NCBI GenBank assembly: GCA_014189435.1
Contig: CP050293.1
Location: 4,469,001 to 4,533,000 of the forward strand
DNA length: 64,000 nt
From: Mesorhizobium loti
GTDB taxonomy: Bacteria; Pseudomonadota; Alphaproteobacteria; Rhizobiales; Rhizobiaceae
Reading direction: 5' to 3'
A program made the translations under genes and the position numbers. The notes under the pieces were generated by a model that saw only the letters and a program-made list of their open reading frames with translations, was not told where the DNA came from and did not search any database. Numbering within the stretch: the stretch's first letter is position 1; every line of letters begins with the position of its first letter. Below, in pieces: positions 35,172 to 43,681 of this stretch.

Positions 35172-36751
35172 TCAGTGCCTCCCTTGGCTTTCGGCCTTGG
35201 CTTGGGGCCACTGGTCGCCAGTACCGCCACATTGCTTTCGGTCATTTCGGCGCCGGAAACCTCGCCGGTGATGCGGCCTTCCCGCATCACCAGGATGCGG
35301 TCGCAAATGCCGATCAGTTCCTGCATCTCCGAAGAGATGACGATGCAGGCCTTTCCCTTGGCCACCAGGCCCTGGATGAAGGCGTAGATCTGCGCCTTGT
35401 TGGCGATGTCGATGCCGCGTGTCGGCTCGTCGATGATGACCACGGACGGGTCGGTCAGCAGCACTTTGGCCAGCAGAAGCTTCTGCTGGTTTCCGCCTGA
35501 AAGCTGAACTGCCTTGGCACTGAAGCTCTTCGGCCTGATGTCATAGGTGTCGACGGCCTGTTCCAGGGCCTCCGCTTCGCGGCGCCGACCCATCGAGAGG
35601 CCGGGGTGGAACAGGCCGAGCGCTGAGAGCGTAAGGTTGGGCGCCAGGCGCTCCTGAAGTAGCAGTCCCTTGCCCTTACGATCCTCGGTCAGGTAGCCGA
35701 CACCGGCGTCGATCGCGGCGCGTTGCGACTGGAAATGGACCGGCTTGCTCTTGAGTTCGACGGTGGCGGTCGCCGGGCGCAGGCCGACAATGCCCTCGAA
35801 GAGTTCGGTGCGGCCCGCCCCGACCATGCCGGCAAACCCAAGGATCTCGCCCTTGTGGACCGTGAACGACACACCCTCGGCATAGCCGGGAACGGAGGCG
35901 TTGCTGACACTCAGCATCGGCACATCCGAGGGCGCCACGGTTTTTTCGGGATAGAGTGCCGCCAGTTCGCGGCCGACCATCAACCGCGCCATGTCCATCT
36001 GGCTTAGCGTCTTGCCGGGATAGGTGCCGACCATCTTGCCGTCGCGCAGAACGGTCACCTTGTCGGCGACCCGCTGCACCTCGTCCAGCCGATGGCTGAT
36101 ATAGAGCACGGCGGTGCCATGGACCTTCAGTTGCAGGACGATCTCCAGAAGCCGTTCAACCTCGCCGCCGGTCAGCACGGCGGTCGGCTCGTCGAAGATC
36201 ACCACCTTGTGGTCGTCAAGCAGGGCGCGGGCGATCTGCACCATCTGCCGGTCGGCCAGCGAGACGTCGCGCACCAGTGCGGTCGGCGAGACGGCGCAAC
36301 CGATCTGCGCCAGTTTCTCGGCAGCCAGCCGCCGCATGGTGCGGTCATCCACGACATGGCCACGTGAAAGCTCACGCCCCAGAAACAGATTGTCGGTTAC
36401 GGTGAGCCCCTCGGCGAGCAGTATCTCCTGATGGACCAAGGCGATGCCGGCATCCTGCGCCTGGGCAGGCTTGGCGAACTTCACCGGCCGCCCGGCCATC
36501 GACAGTGTGCCGCGCGTCGGTTCGACATAGCCGGACAGCAGCCGCATCAGTGTCGACTTGCCGGCGCCGTTCTCGCCGATAATGGCGTGGACCTCACCGG
36601 GCAGGACCTCGATCGTGACATCCGACAACACCGTCACCGGGCCATACTGCTTGGACAAGCCCTGGGCGCGCAGCACCGGTTCGAGCGAACCCGGCGCATC
36701 GCTGGACAACGTGCTTCCGCCCTCCCCGGCGATATTCGCGGCAATGGACAT
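35159..36751 (-). CDS. Ribose-type ABC importer ATP-binding protein (two ATPase domains)
   Basis: A 530-residue RbsA/MglA-type ATPase with two domains. The first has Walker A GENGAGKST, signature-like SLADRQMVQIARAL and Walker B VVIFDEPTAVL. The second has the usual degenerate P-loop GMVGAGRTE, signature LSGGNQQKLLLAKVL and VVIIDEPTRGIDI. I take the ATG at 36751, with GAGGT nine bases upstream, rather than a TTG at 36766. The gene follows the GntR regulator by 11 bases and overlaps the permease by 13, so regulator, ATPase, permease and binding protein form one operon. Confidence 0.92.
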   Translation of the reverse strand: MSIAANIAGEGGSTLSSDAPGSLEPVLRAQGLSKQYGPVTVLSDVTIEVLPGEVHAIIGENGAGKSTLMRLLSGYVEPTRGTLSMAGRPVKFAKPAQAQDAGIALVHQEILLAEGLTVTDNLFLGRELSRGHVVDDRTMRRLAAEKLAQIGCAVSPTALVRDVSLADRQMVQIARALLDDHKVVIFDEPTAVLTGGEVERLLEIVLQLKVHGTAVLYISHRLDEVQRVADKVTVLRDGKMVGTYPGKTLSQMDMARLMVGRELAALYPEKTVAPSDVPMLSVSNASVPGYAEGVSFTVHKGEILGFAGMVGAGRTELFEGIVGLRPATATVELKSKPVHFQSQRAAIDAGVGYLTEDRKGKGLLLQERLAPNLTLSALGLFHPGLSMGRRREAEALEQAVDTYDIRPKSFSAKAVQLSGGNQQKLLLAKVLLTDPSVVIIDEPTRGIDIANKAQIYAFIQGLVAKGKACIVISSEMQELIGICDRILVMREGRITGEVSGAEMTESNVAVLATSGPKPRPKAKGGTEWLS

Positions 36752-36762
36752 GGGTTTCGACC

Positions 36763-37464
36763 TCAATCGAATGCCGGCAGCAGGCGATCGCGCGAGTGCT
36801 CTATGTGGATGCGCATCGCCTTTTCGGCGGCATCGGGATCGGCCGCGCCGAACGCGGCGAGGATCGCCTCGTGTTCGTCGAGCGCCTCCTCGGTCACGCG
36901 GGCATGGTACATCAGGCGGAAGATATGGAAGTGCGTATGCTGGTGGCTCAACGTCTCGCGGATAAGTTCGTTTTGGGAGAACTCCATGATCTTGTCGTGG
37001 AAGATCGCGTCCTGCCTGGCGAAGTTCGAATAGCGTACGCGGTCGTCCTTGCCTTCGCGGCGCGACATCACGCCGGCGGCTTCGAGCAACAGATTGAGCT
37101 TGGCCTCGTCCATGGCTGCGGCGGCCTTTGCCGCGCCATGCGGTTCGAGCAGCAGACGCATCTCGTACAATTCGTCGAAACGGCGCCGGGTGATCTGGGG
37201 CGCGGCACGATAACCGATCAGATGCGTCTTGAGCACCAGGCCTTCGCCTTCGAGTCGGCCCAACGCCTCGCGGATCGGCGTGTGCGATACGTTGAATTCC
37301 TTGACCAGGCTGTCGACTGTAATGCGTGAGCCTGGCGCGATCTTCAACGCCATCAACTGCGCGAAGATGGCTTCATAGACATCCTCGACAAGGCTGTTGG
37401 CGCGCTGGATGCGACCAGCGCCAAGGGTGACATCACTCGTATCGGGTAAGTTTGCGGTCTGCAT
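36763..37464 (-). CDS. GntR-family regulator, FCD subfamily
   Basis: A 233-residue FadR/FCD-type regulator. The winged helix is at about 24-85 (LVEDVYEAIFAQLMALKIAPGSRI, then VSHTPIREALGRLEGEGLV). The FCD domain follows with metal-binding histidines likely in FHDKIMEF and HEAILAAF. The ATG at 37464 has AGAGG upstream; the longer start at 37497 is less likely. It is the first gene of the ribose-type importer operon and is divergent from the alcohol dehydrogenase gene (146 bases between starts), so it probably represses both until a carboxylic-acid inducer binds. Confidence 0.9.
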   Translation of the reverse strand: MQTANLPDTSDVTLGAGRIQRANSLVEDVYEAIFAQLMALKIAPGSRITVDSLVKEFNVSHTPIREALGRLEGEGLVLKTHLIGYRAAPQITRRRFDELYEMRLLLEPHGAAKAAAAMDEAKLNLLLEAAGVMSRREGKDDRVRYSNFARQDAIFHDKIMEFSQNELIRETLSHQHTHFHIFRLMYHARVTEEALDEHEAILAAFGAADPDAAEKAMRIHIEHSRDRLLPAFD

Positions 37465-37514
37465 CTTTTGCCTCTTGACAGTGAGGACTGCTAACACGAT
37501 GGTTCCGTCGATGC

Positions 37515-37535
37515 AATCCTATATCCTATACGATT
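37515..37535. promoter_or_regulatory. Candidate operator between GntR gene and alcohol dehydrogenase gene
   Basis: The sequence AATC-CTATATCCTATAC-GATT contains a direct repeat of TCCTATA and short inverted ends. It lies in the A+T-rich centre of the divergent promoter region. It is a plausible GntR site, with symmetry and position as the only support. Confidence 0.3.
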
Positions 37536-37609
37536 TTAAAGCGGATACGTTTTAGAGCAAAAGATACCCTTCGTTTCCAGTTCAGCCGCCGTCAAAGGAC
37601 CCGAACATC

Positions 37610-38836
37610 ATGACCCTCTTCGCCGCCCTGCGGTTGCCGCGTGAAATCCTTTTCGGGAAGGGGCAGCGTCACGTGCTGCCGACGGTGGCCGACCGATTCG
37701 GTCGGCGCGCTCTGGTTTGCACCGATGAGCGTTTCGCCGGCACCGCGGTGTTCGCGGAGATCATCAAGTCCCTTCAGTCAGCCTCGATCGAGGTGCTGGT
37801 GCATGACCGCGTCCTGCCCGACGTGCCGCGTGACACGGTCGGCATCTGCGTCGAGGAAGCGAAGGGGTTCAAGCCGGACATGGTAATCGGCATCGGCGGT
37901 GGCAGCTGTCTTGATTTCGCCAAATGCGCCACCTTGCTGCTCAGCCATGGCGGCAAGCTCCAGGACTATTACGGGGAGTTCAAGGTGCCGGGCCCGACGC
38001 TGCCGCTGATCGCCGTGCCCACCACGGCCGGCACCGGTTCCGAGGTGACGCCGGTCGCGGTTATTTCCGATCCAGACCGGACGCTTAAAGTCGGCATATC
38101 GAGCCCTTACCTCATCGCCGCTGTCGCTGTCTGCGATCCCGAACTGACGATGACCTGTCCGCCCGGCTTGACCGCGATCGCCGGCGCCGACGCCTTGACG
38201 CATGCCATCGAGGCTTTCACCGCCATGCGGCGCGGAGAAGACCCGAACCTGCCGCAACAACACGTCTTCATTGGAAAGACTGCGCTCACCGACCATTTTG
38301 CGTTGCTGGCGATAAAGCTGCTTGGTCGGAGCCTGGAGAAAGCCTGCACCGACGGCACCGACGCCGATGCGCGTGCCGATGTCATGATGGGCGCGCTGGC
38401 AGCGGGCTGCGCCTTTGGGACGGCCGGAACGGCCGCGGCGCATGCCGTGCAATATCCGGCCGGCGCCCTTACCCACACGGCCCATGGTTTGGGCGTGGCG
38501 ACAATGATGCCTTACGTCATGACCTATAACAGTCGCGTGGCCGCCGCCGAAATGGGCGAGATCGGTATGGCACTTGGCCTTGCGACCAAGGGGCAAAGCG
38601 CCAACGAGATGGCAGCCGCCACCATCGAAGAGATCAGGCGGCTGTTCGCGGCGATCGGCATCACGCCAACGCTGGCGGATCTCGGCCTCCCCGCCGACAA
38701 GCTTGACTGGACCGCCGAGCAAGCGCTCGGCATCGACCGCCTCATCAAGAACAACCCGCGCCCCTTCGATCTCGCCACCATGCGACGCCTTGTCCAGGCA
38801 GCCCATGACGGCGACCTCGCCGCATGCGTTATGTGA
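37610..38836 (+). CDS. Iron-containing alcohol dehydrogenase
   Basis: A 408-residue group III alcohol dehydrogenase. The nucleotide-binding GIGGGSCLDFAK and TTAGTGSEVT motifs and the metal-binding GADALTHAIEAF and HGLGVATMMPYV histidines are intact. These iron enzymes interconvert alcohols and aldehydes with NAD(P); relatives include 4-hydroxybutyrate dehydrogenase, lactaldehyde reductase and maleylacetate reductase. An aldehyde dehydrogenase of the succinate-semialdehyde type starts 16 bases downstream, so oxidation of a hydroxy acid to a diacid is the likely sequence. The gene is divergent from a GntR regulator and the ribose-type importer. Confidence 0.9.
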   Translation: MTLFAALRLPREILFGKGQRHVLPTVADRFGRRALVCTDERFAGTAVFAEIIKSLQSASIEVLVHDRVLPDVPRDTVGICVEEAKGFKPDMVIGIGGGSCLDFAKCATLLLSHGGKLQDYYGEFKVPGPTLPLIAVPTTAGTGSEVTPVAVISDPDRTLKVGISSPYLIAAVAVCDPELTMTCPPGLTAIAGADALTHAIEAFTAMRRGEDPNLPQQHVFIGKTALTDHFALLAIKLLGRSLEKACTDGTDADARADVMMGALAAGCAFGTAGTAAAHAVQYPAGALTHTAHGLGVATMMPYVMTYNSRVAAAEMGEIGMALGLATKGQSANEMAAATIEEIRRLFAAIGITPTLADLGLPADKLDWTAEQALGIDRLIKNNPRPFDLATMRRLVQAAHDGDLAACVM

Positions 38837-38852
38837 AAAACGGAACAAAGCG

Positions 38853-40334
38853 ATGAATTTGAACGCTCAGCAACTCGACCAGGACGGCTATGACGTGCGC
38901 GGCTTTTCACACGGGCTCTATATCGACGGCATCTGGCGACCGTCCTCGGATGGCCGGCTCATCGATGTCGTCGATCCCTCCTCAGGGTCGGTGATCGCCG
39001 CGGTTCCCGATGCGACGCTCGAGGACGCCATCGCTGCCGTCGAGGCCGCGGCCAAGGCGGCCAAAGGATGGCGGGAGACGGCGCCGCGCAAACGCTCGGA
39101 AATCCTTCGGCGCTGTTTTGAGCTGATGGTCGAACGGTCCGAAACGCTCGCCATGCTGATCTCGCTGGAGAATGGCAAGGCGCTGCGCGACGCGCGTGGC
39201 GAGGTGGCTTATGCGGCTGAGTTCTTCCGCTGGAATGCCGAAGAGGCGGTCCGGATCACCGGAGAATTCGGCACAGCGCCATCCGGCACCAACAGGATCG
39301 TGGTCGACTATGAGCCAATCGGCATTTGCGTGCTGATCACGCCTTGGAACTTTCCCGCCGCGATGGCGACCCGGAAAATCGCGCCGGCGTTGGCGGCGGG
39401 CTGTACGGTCATCCTGAAACCGGCCAGCGAAACGCCGCTGACTGCCTTCGCGCTGGCGGCGCTCTACAGCGACGCCGGCGTGCCGGCCGGCGTCGTCAAT
39501 GTGATCACCACGACCAATCCCGGCCCGTTGACCTCGGCCATGCTGGCCGATCCGCGTGTCAGGAAGCTCTCCTTCACCGGCTCAACTGGAGTCGGCCGAA
39601 CCTTGCTCGGCGAGGCCGCCAGGCATGTAATCTCCTGTTCGATGGAGCTCGGCGGCAATGCGCCGTTCGTCGTCTTCGACGATGCCGATCTCGATGCCGC
39701 GCTCGATGGCGCCATGATCGCCAAGATGCGCAATGCCGGCGAAGCGTGCACCGCCGCCAACCGCCTCTATGTGCAGTCAGGCATCCACGATGCCTTCGCT
39801 GAAGGGCTCAGCAAGCGTATGGCGGCGCTCAAGGTGGGAGCCGGCACGAATGCCGACACAGAGTGCGGACCGATGATCACCAAAAAGGCTGTCGACAAGA
39901 TCGACCGCCTCGTCAAAGACGCGGTGTCGCGGGGAGCCAAGGTACTTTGCGGCGGCTCGACTTCTGACAGCGAAGGCTTTTTCTATCCGCCGACGGTGCT
40001 TTCGGAGGTATCGCCCCAAGCCGACATGGCGCATGAGGAGATCTTCGGGCCGGTGGCGCCCATCACCAGGTTCGAAACCGAGGAGGAGGCCATCGAATAT
40101 GCCAATGACACGGAATATGGCCTTGCCGCCTATATCTATACGCGCGACGTGGGGCGGGGCATGCGTGTGGCATCGGGAATCGAGGCCGGTATGATAGGCC
40201 TCAACCGGGGACTCATGTCTGATCCAGCGGCGCCCTTCGGCGGCGTCAAGCAAAGCGGCCTTGGCCGCGAAGGCGGCCAGCATCACGGCATCGCCGAGTT
40301 CATGGAGGCGAAATATATCGCCGTCACCTTCTGA
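38853..40334 (+). CDS. NAD(P)-dependent aldehyde dehydrogenase, succinate-semialdehyde type
   Basis: A 493-residue aldehyde dehydrogenase of normal length. Catalytic residues are Cys299 (GEACTAANR) and Glu265 (SMELGGNAP); the cofactor pocket shows TPWNFP and LKPASETP with Lys189. The overall pattern is closest to GabD-type succinate-semialdehyde dehydrogenases. The ATG at 38853 is 16 bases after the alcohol dehydrogenase stop; a longer open frame running back to 38574 lies inside that gene and is not used. It would oxidise the aldehyde made by the preceding enzyme. Confidence 0.9.
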   Translation: MNLNAQQLDQDGYDVRGFSHGLYIDGIWRPSSDGRLIDVVDPSSGSVIAAVPDATLEDAIAAVEAAAKAAKGWRETAPRKRSEILRRCFELMVERSETLAMLISLENGKALRDARGEVAYAAEFFRWNAEEAVRITGEFGTAPSGTNRIVVDYEPIGICVLITPWNFPAAMATRKIAPALAAGCTVILKPASETPLTAFALAALYSDAGVPAGVVNVITTTNPGPLTSAMLADPRVRKLSFTGSTGVGRTLLGEAARHVISCSMELGGNAPFVVFDDADLDAALDGAMIAKMRNAGEACTAANRLYVQSGIHDAFAEGLSKRMAALKVGAGTNADTECGPMITKKAVDKIDRLVKDAVSRGAKVLCGGSTSDSEGFFYPPTVLSEVSPQADMAHEEIFGPVAPITRFETEEEAIEYANDTEYGLAAYIYTRDVGRGMRVASGIEAGMIGLNRGLMSDPAAPFGGVKQSGLGREGGQHHGIAEFMEAKYIAVTF

Positions 40335-40344
40335 TCGGGCACCC

Positions 40345-41169
40345 ATGTCGAAAGACCCCTTCCGCACCCGCGACCATGTTGCCGACTTCGATGACATCGT
40401 GGCCGATATCGTGGCGCGCAGTGCCACGACCCGGGCAACGCTGCCCATGGTTGCTGATATTCCCTACGGTCAAGGCAAAGCCGAGAGGCTCGACCTGTTC
40501 TTTCCGCAGGGAAGACGTAGCGGCCTTCCAGTGCACATCTTTGTCCATGGCGGCTACTGGCGCATGTTTTCAAGAAGCGACTATTCCTATATCGCGGACA
40601 CCATCACCAGAGCCGGCGCGATTGCGGTCATCGTCGATTATGCACTGATGCCTGAAGTCAGGATGGCGGAGATCATCGAGCAGGTCCGGCGCGCCAAACA
40701 ATGGGTGGTGGACAACATCGCCGGCCATGGCGGCGATCCCGGCCGGCTGAGCGTCAGTGGCCATTCGGCCGGCGCGCACCTTGCCACATTCCTGTTCGAG
40801 CAGACACCAGCACCGTCACGCATCCAGGCCGCGCTGCTGCTGGGTGGGCTCTACGACCTGAAGCCGCTGCAGGGATCCTTCCTTGAGCCGCTGATCGGCA
40901 TCACCGACGAGGAGGCTGACGCCTTCACCCCGATGACGCGGCGGCATGAACCTGAGACGACAGTGACCATTCTCGTCGGGGAGCAGGAAACGCCACCTTT
41001 TCACCACCAGGCCGCCGAGTTCTCGGCGAGACTGCGTGCGCGGGGGCTCGCGGTCAGCGAGGTGTCTCTGAGCGATCGGAACCATATGGATAGCGTGCGC
41101 GATTTAGGTATCGCCGGTACCCAAGCAGGCGATTGCTTGGCGGGAGTCATCGAAAGCACCCGCATTTGA
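40345..41169 (+). CDS. Alpha/beta hydrolase, KynB/arylformamidase-like
   Basis: A 274-residue alpha/beta hydrolase of the HGGxW class. The oxyanion motif HGGYW is at 68-72, the nucleophile elbow GHSAG carries Ser141, and the likely catalytic histidine is in DRNHMDS near the end. Where an acidic residue is expected, VGEQET offers a glutamate. Relatives include kynurenine formamidase and small esterases. It starts 10 bases after the aldehyde dehydrogenase stop, so it is the third gene of that operon. An ester, lactone or formamide could be the entry substrate, with the two dehydrogenases finishing the pathway. A terminator-like hairpin follows. Confidence 0.88.
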   Translation: MSKDPFRTRDHVADFDDIVADIVARSATTRATLPMVADIPYGQGKAERLDLFFPQGRRSGLPVHIFVHGGYWRMFSRSDYSYIADTITRAGAIAVIVDYALMPEVRMAEIIEQVRRAKQWVVDNIAGHGGDPGRLSVSGHSAGAHLATFLFEQTPAPSRIQAALLLGGLYDLKPLQGSFLEPLIGITDEEADAFTPMTRRHEPETTVTILVGEQETPPFHHQAAEFSARLRARGLAVSEVSLSDRNHMDSVRDLGIAGTQAGDCLAGVIESTRI

Positions 41170-41180
41170 CGCGAGGCAAA

Positions 41181-41218
41181 AAATACCGTCACGAGCCTCA
41201 CTGGCTCTGACGGTATTT
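41181..41218. terminator. Hairpin terminator after the dehydrogenase operon
   Basis: AAATACCGTCA (41181-41191) pairs with TGACGGTATTT (41208-41218), and GAGCC with GGCTC inside, leaving one bulged C and the loop TCACT. A run of A residues precedes it and GGAAAAATT follows; the U-tract is thus on the minus strand, but position fits the end of the plus-strand operon. Confidence 0.7.
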
Positions 41219-41373
41219 GGAAAAATTCGAGTGGGCAATATGCGCAAGGTCCGTCAGGCGGACCGTCAAAGCCAATCTCTGCGCACCGATTGTCCCTGGG
41301 CGGATTTATTTTTGTCTCCAGTACGTTACGCCGCAGACCGGCGTGTTTTCGGCGGCGTTTGGATGGGTCTGAA

Positions 41374-41391
41374 TCACTCCCACTCGATTGT
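41374..41391 (-). other. Sequence like the 3' end of guaA: possible attachment site of an old island
   Basis: On the minus strand ACAATCGAGTGGGAGTGA encodes Thr-Ile-Glu-Trp-Glu-stop, the conserved C-terminus of GMP synthase. The guaA 3' end is a known target of integrating elements, which leave a copy of it at the far end. No other part of guaA is next to it; the flank is A+T-rich (about 41390-41510). The rest of 41219-41747 holds no gene I can support. Confidence 0.3.
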
Positions 41392-41747
41392 TCAAACATC
41401 TTATAAATCATTGAAATCATTCTCAAATATTTCTCGGCGTAGCGCAAATTCCGACATCGAGACCGTCAAAATGTTACACTTTTGATTTTAAAGGGAAAAT
41501 CGCCGTAAGAAGTATCTTGAGGTTTCGCCGACTATTGGGACCAATCGGCCGATTTTTGCACCTCGCGACGTTCGATGGCGCGCTCAGGCCGTCTCAAAAA
41601 GTACCGTTACCGCCCCAGCCAAGGCATTAGCCAGAGGCCATAGCGATCGACAAGCGACCGGTGTTGCACATACCCTGCCGCAAGCGGTGTGTTGTCAGCG
41701 CGGGCCCACTCGATTCCTGCCGAATTTCCGGCTAGCTTGGGTGATAG

Positions 41748-42349
41748 ATGGCTGAGTTCTGGTGGGTGAATCATAGTCAGACCGCTCGTCAAGAGATTGA
41801 CGGGCAGCACCTTTGGTCCTCCAAGACCGAGAGCAATGGCGCCCGAAATGGTTTCTACAACAATAAGCGCGGTGCGAAGCCCGACGACCTTGTCCTTTAT
41901 GCCGATCAAGCAATTTGGTATATTGGCAGGATAGCGGAATTCGCCCTCACCGCTCTGAAACCAATGGAGTTCGGAGAGACAGGAGTTAATTGGAATCAAG
42001 GGGGATGGCTTCCGCCGATCTTTTGGACACCGCTTTGCCCTTCGATCCATCCCAAAGCAATAATAGGGAGTCTCGGCCCGCTCCTGCAGAGGCGATATTC
42101 GCCATTCCATCCAGTTTCGGGCTCAGGTAATCAGAAAGCTTATCTGACAGGCATTCCACAGGATACCTTCGAATTGGTGATAGCTGGCGCCACTTTCAGC
42201 CACGAGGCGTTGGCACGCGGCGGCTCGGATTGCCCGACCTTTGGAGTGATTAATAAGCTTTGGACGACATCGTCGAACGTCGTATAGCGGACGACGATCA
42301 GCCTGAAGGCACGATCAAGAAGTGCGTCATCCTTGGACCCCTTGGGTAA
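41748..42349 (+). pseudogene. Broken N-terminal domain of an HNH-type restriction endonuclease-like gene
   Basis: The frame from 41748 starts MAEFWWVNHSQTARQEIDG and continues with TESNGARNGFYNN, AKPDDLVLYADQAIWYIGRI and GSGNQKAYLTGIPQDTFELV. I recognise this as the EVE/PUA-like N-terminal domain found in some HNH endonucleases of the restriction type. The frame is lost near 42254: in another frame the sequence carries on as ALDDIVERRIADDDQPEGTIKK until a stop at 42347-42349. One missing base in AATAAGC would join them. The catalytic HNH domain is absent. It seems to be a decayed defence gene, in keeping with the low gene density here. Family assignment is from memory and needs a search. Confidence 0.55.
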
Positions 42350-42465
42350 TACAAATTGAAAATTGCGCCATCATGTTTCAAAACAGGTCGGTAGACCGAT
42401 GATGGTTTCGAAGCCTGCGGGTCGCTCACGGTCCTCAATGCGAGAATTCTAAGAGACGTTCAACA

Positions 42466-43680
42466 ATGACACAGCACGTACAAAACGCTCGAATTCTCAT
42501 GTACAGCCACGACACGTTCGGGCTCGGCCACTTGCAGCGCTGCCGGACGATCGCGCATTCGCTGGTCGAGGATTTTCGCGGACTTCAGGTGCTTATCATC
42601 TCGGGTGCGCCTATTGCTGGCGCCTTTGACTACCGCGCCCGTGTCGACTTCGTGAAGATCCCCAGCGTCATCAAGTTGCGCAACGGCGAATACACCTCGC
42701 TGGAAAAGGATATCGATCTGCATGAGACGCTAAGGATGCGCCAGTCGATCATCCGCCACACAGCCGAGACCTTCAGGCCGGATATCTTCATCGTCGACAA
42801 GGAGCCGCTCGGCCTGCGCGGTGAGATCGAGGACACGCTGTCCTACCTCAAGACGCGGGGCACCACGCTCGTGCTTGGCCTGCGCGAGGTGATGGACGCG
42901 CCGCATCTGCTCGAAGCAGAGTGGGCACGCAGGGATGTGATGCGCAAGATAGGCCTGTTCTACGACAAGGTCTGGGCCTATGGTCCGCCGGATTTCTACG
43001 ATCCGTTGACCGGCCTGGATGTGCCGCCGGCTGTCAGGGCAAAGATGAAGTTTGTCGGTTTCCTGCAACGGAGCCTGCAGAAGAACGAGTTGCCCGGCCA
43101 CCGGCCCGAGGGCGACTATATCCTCGTTACCACCGGTGGCGGTGGTGACGGCGCCGAACTGATCCACGACGTCATCGATGCCTATCAGCAGGATCCGCAG
43201 TTGCAGCATAGGGCGCTGATCGTGCTTGGGCCTTACATGCCAGCGCGCAAGCGCAACAAACTGCTCAAGAAGGGGTCCAAGATTCCCTATATCAAGATCA
43301 TCGAGTTCGACAACCGCATGGAAGAGCTGATTGCCGGCGCCAAGGCGGTTGTGGCGATGGGCGGTTACAACACCTATTGCGAGATACTGTCTTTCGACAA
43401 GCCGGCGCTGATCGTGCCGCGCGTCGAACCCCGCGAGGAACAACTGATCCGCGCACGGCGCGCAGCCGAGCTCGGCCTCATCGAGATGCTTTTGCCGGAA
43501 GAAGCCAAGGATTCCCAGCGGTTTGCCGATGCACTGGTGGCGCTGCCGGACCGGCCCCGCCCATCACAGAGCAATCCGCACCTGACGCTGGAAGGGCTGC
43601 CTCATATTTCCGAAATCGTCGCGGAACTGCTCGACCGGCGGGCCGGCCATCACCTTTCGGTCATTGAGGGAATGAACTGA
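42466..43680 (+). CDS. Predicted glycosyltransferase, MurG/COG4671-like
   Basis: A 404-residue GT-B-fold protein. The N-terminal SHDTFGLGHLQRCRTIAHSL is typical of the MurG-like COG4671 group, and the C-terminal donor site reads AVVAMGGYNTYCEILSFDKPALIVPR with GGYNT as the nucleotide-sugar loop. Such enzymes usually take UDP-sugars. It is the first gene of a plus-strand run of three glycosyltransferases and lies after the decayed region, so its promoter should be within about 42350-42465. The next gene begins one base after its stop. The acceptor is unknown; cell-surface glycan or glycolipid is inferred from the locus. Confidence 0.82.
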   Translation: MTQHVQNARILMYSHDTFGLGHLQRCRTIAHSLVEDFRGLQVLIISGAPIAGAFDYRARVDFVKIPSVIKLRNGEYTSLEKDIDLHETLRMRQSIIRHTAETFRPDIFIVDKEPLGLRGEIEDTLSYLKTRGTTLVLGLREVMDAPHLLEAEWARRDVMRKIGLFYDKVWAYGPPDFYDPLTGLDVPPAVRAKMKFVGFLQRSLQKNELPGHRPEGDYILVTTGGGGDGAELIHDVIDAYQQDPQLQHRALIVLGPYMPARKRNKLLKKGSKIPYIKIIEFDNRMEELIAGAKAVVAMGGYNTYCEILSFDKPALIVPRVEPREEQLIRARRAAELGLIEMLLPEEAKDSQRFADALVALPDRPRPSQSNPHLTLEGLPHISEIVAELLDRRAGHHLSVIEGMN

Positions 43681-43681
43681 G

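Noticed and set aside
41607..42110. Minus-strand frame opposite the broken restriction-type gene
   Set aside because: The plus-strand reading has family-like motifs; the minus-strand one has none, though its last 45 residues have balanced composition.
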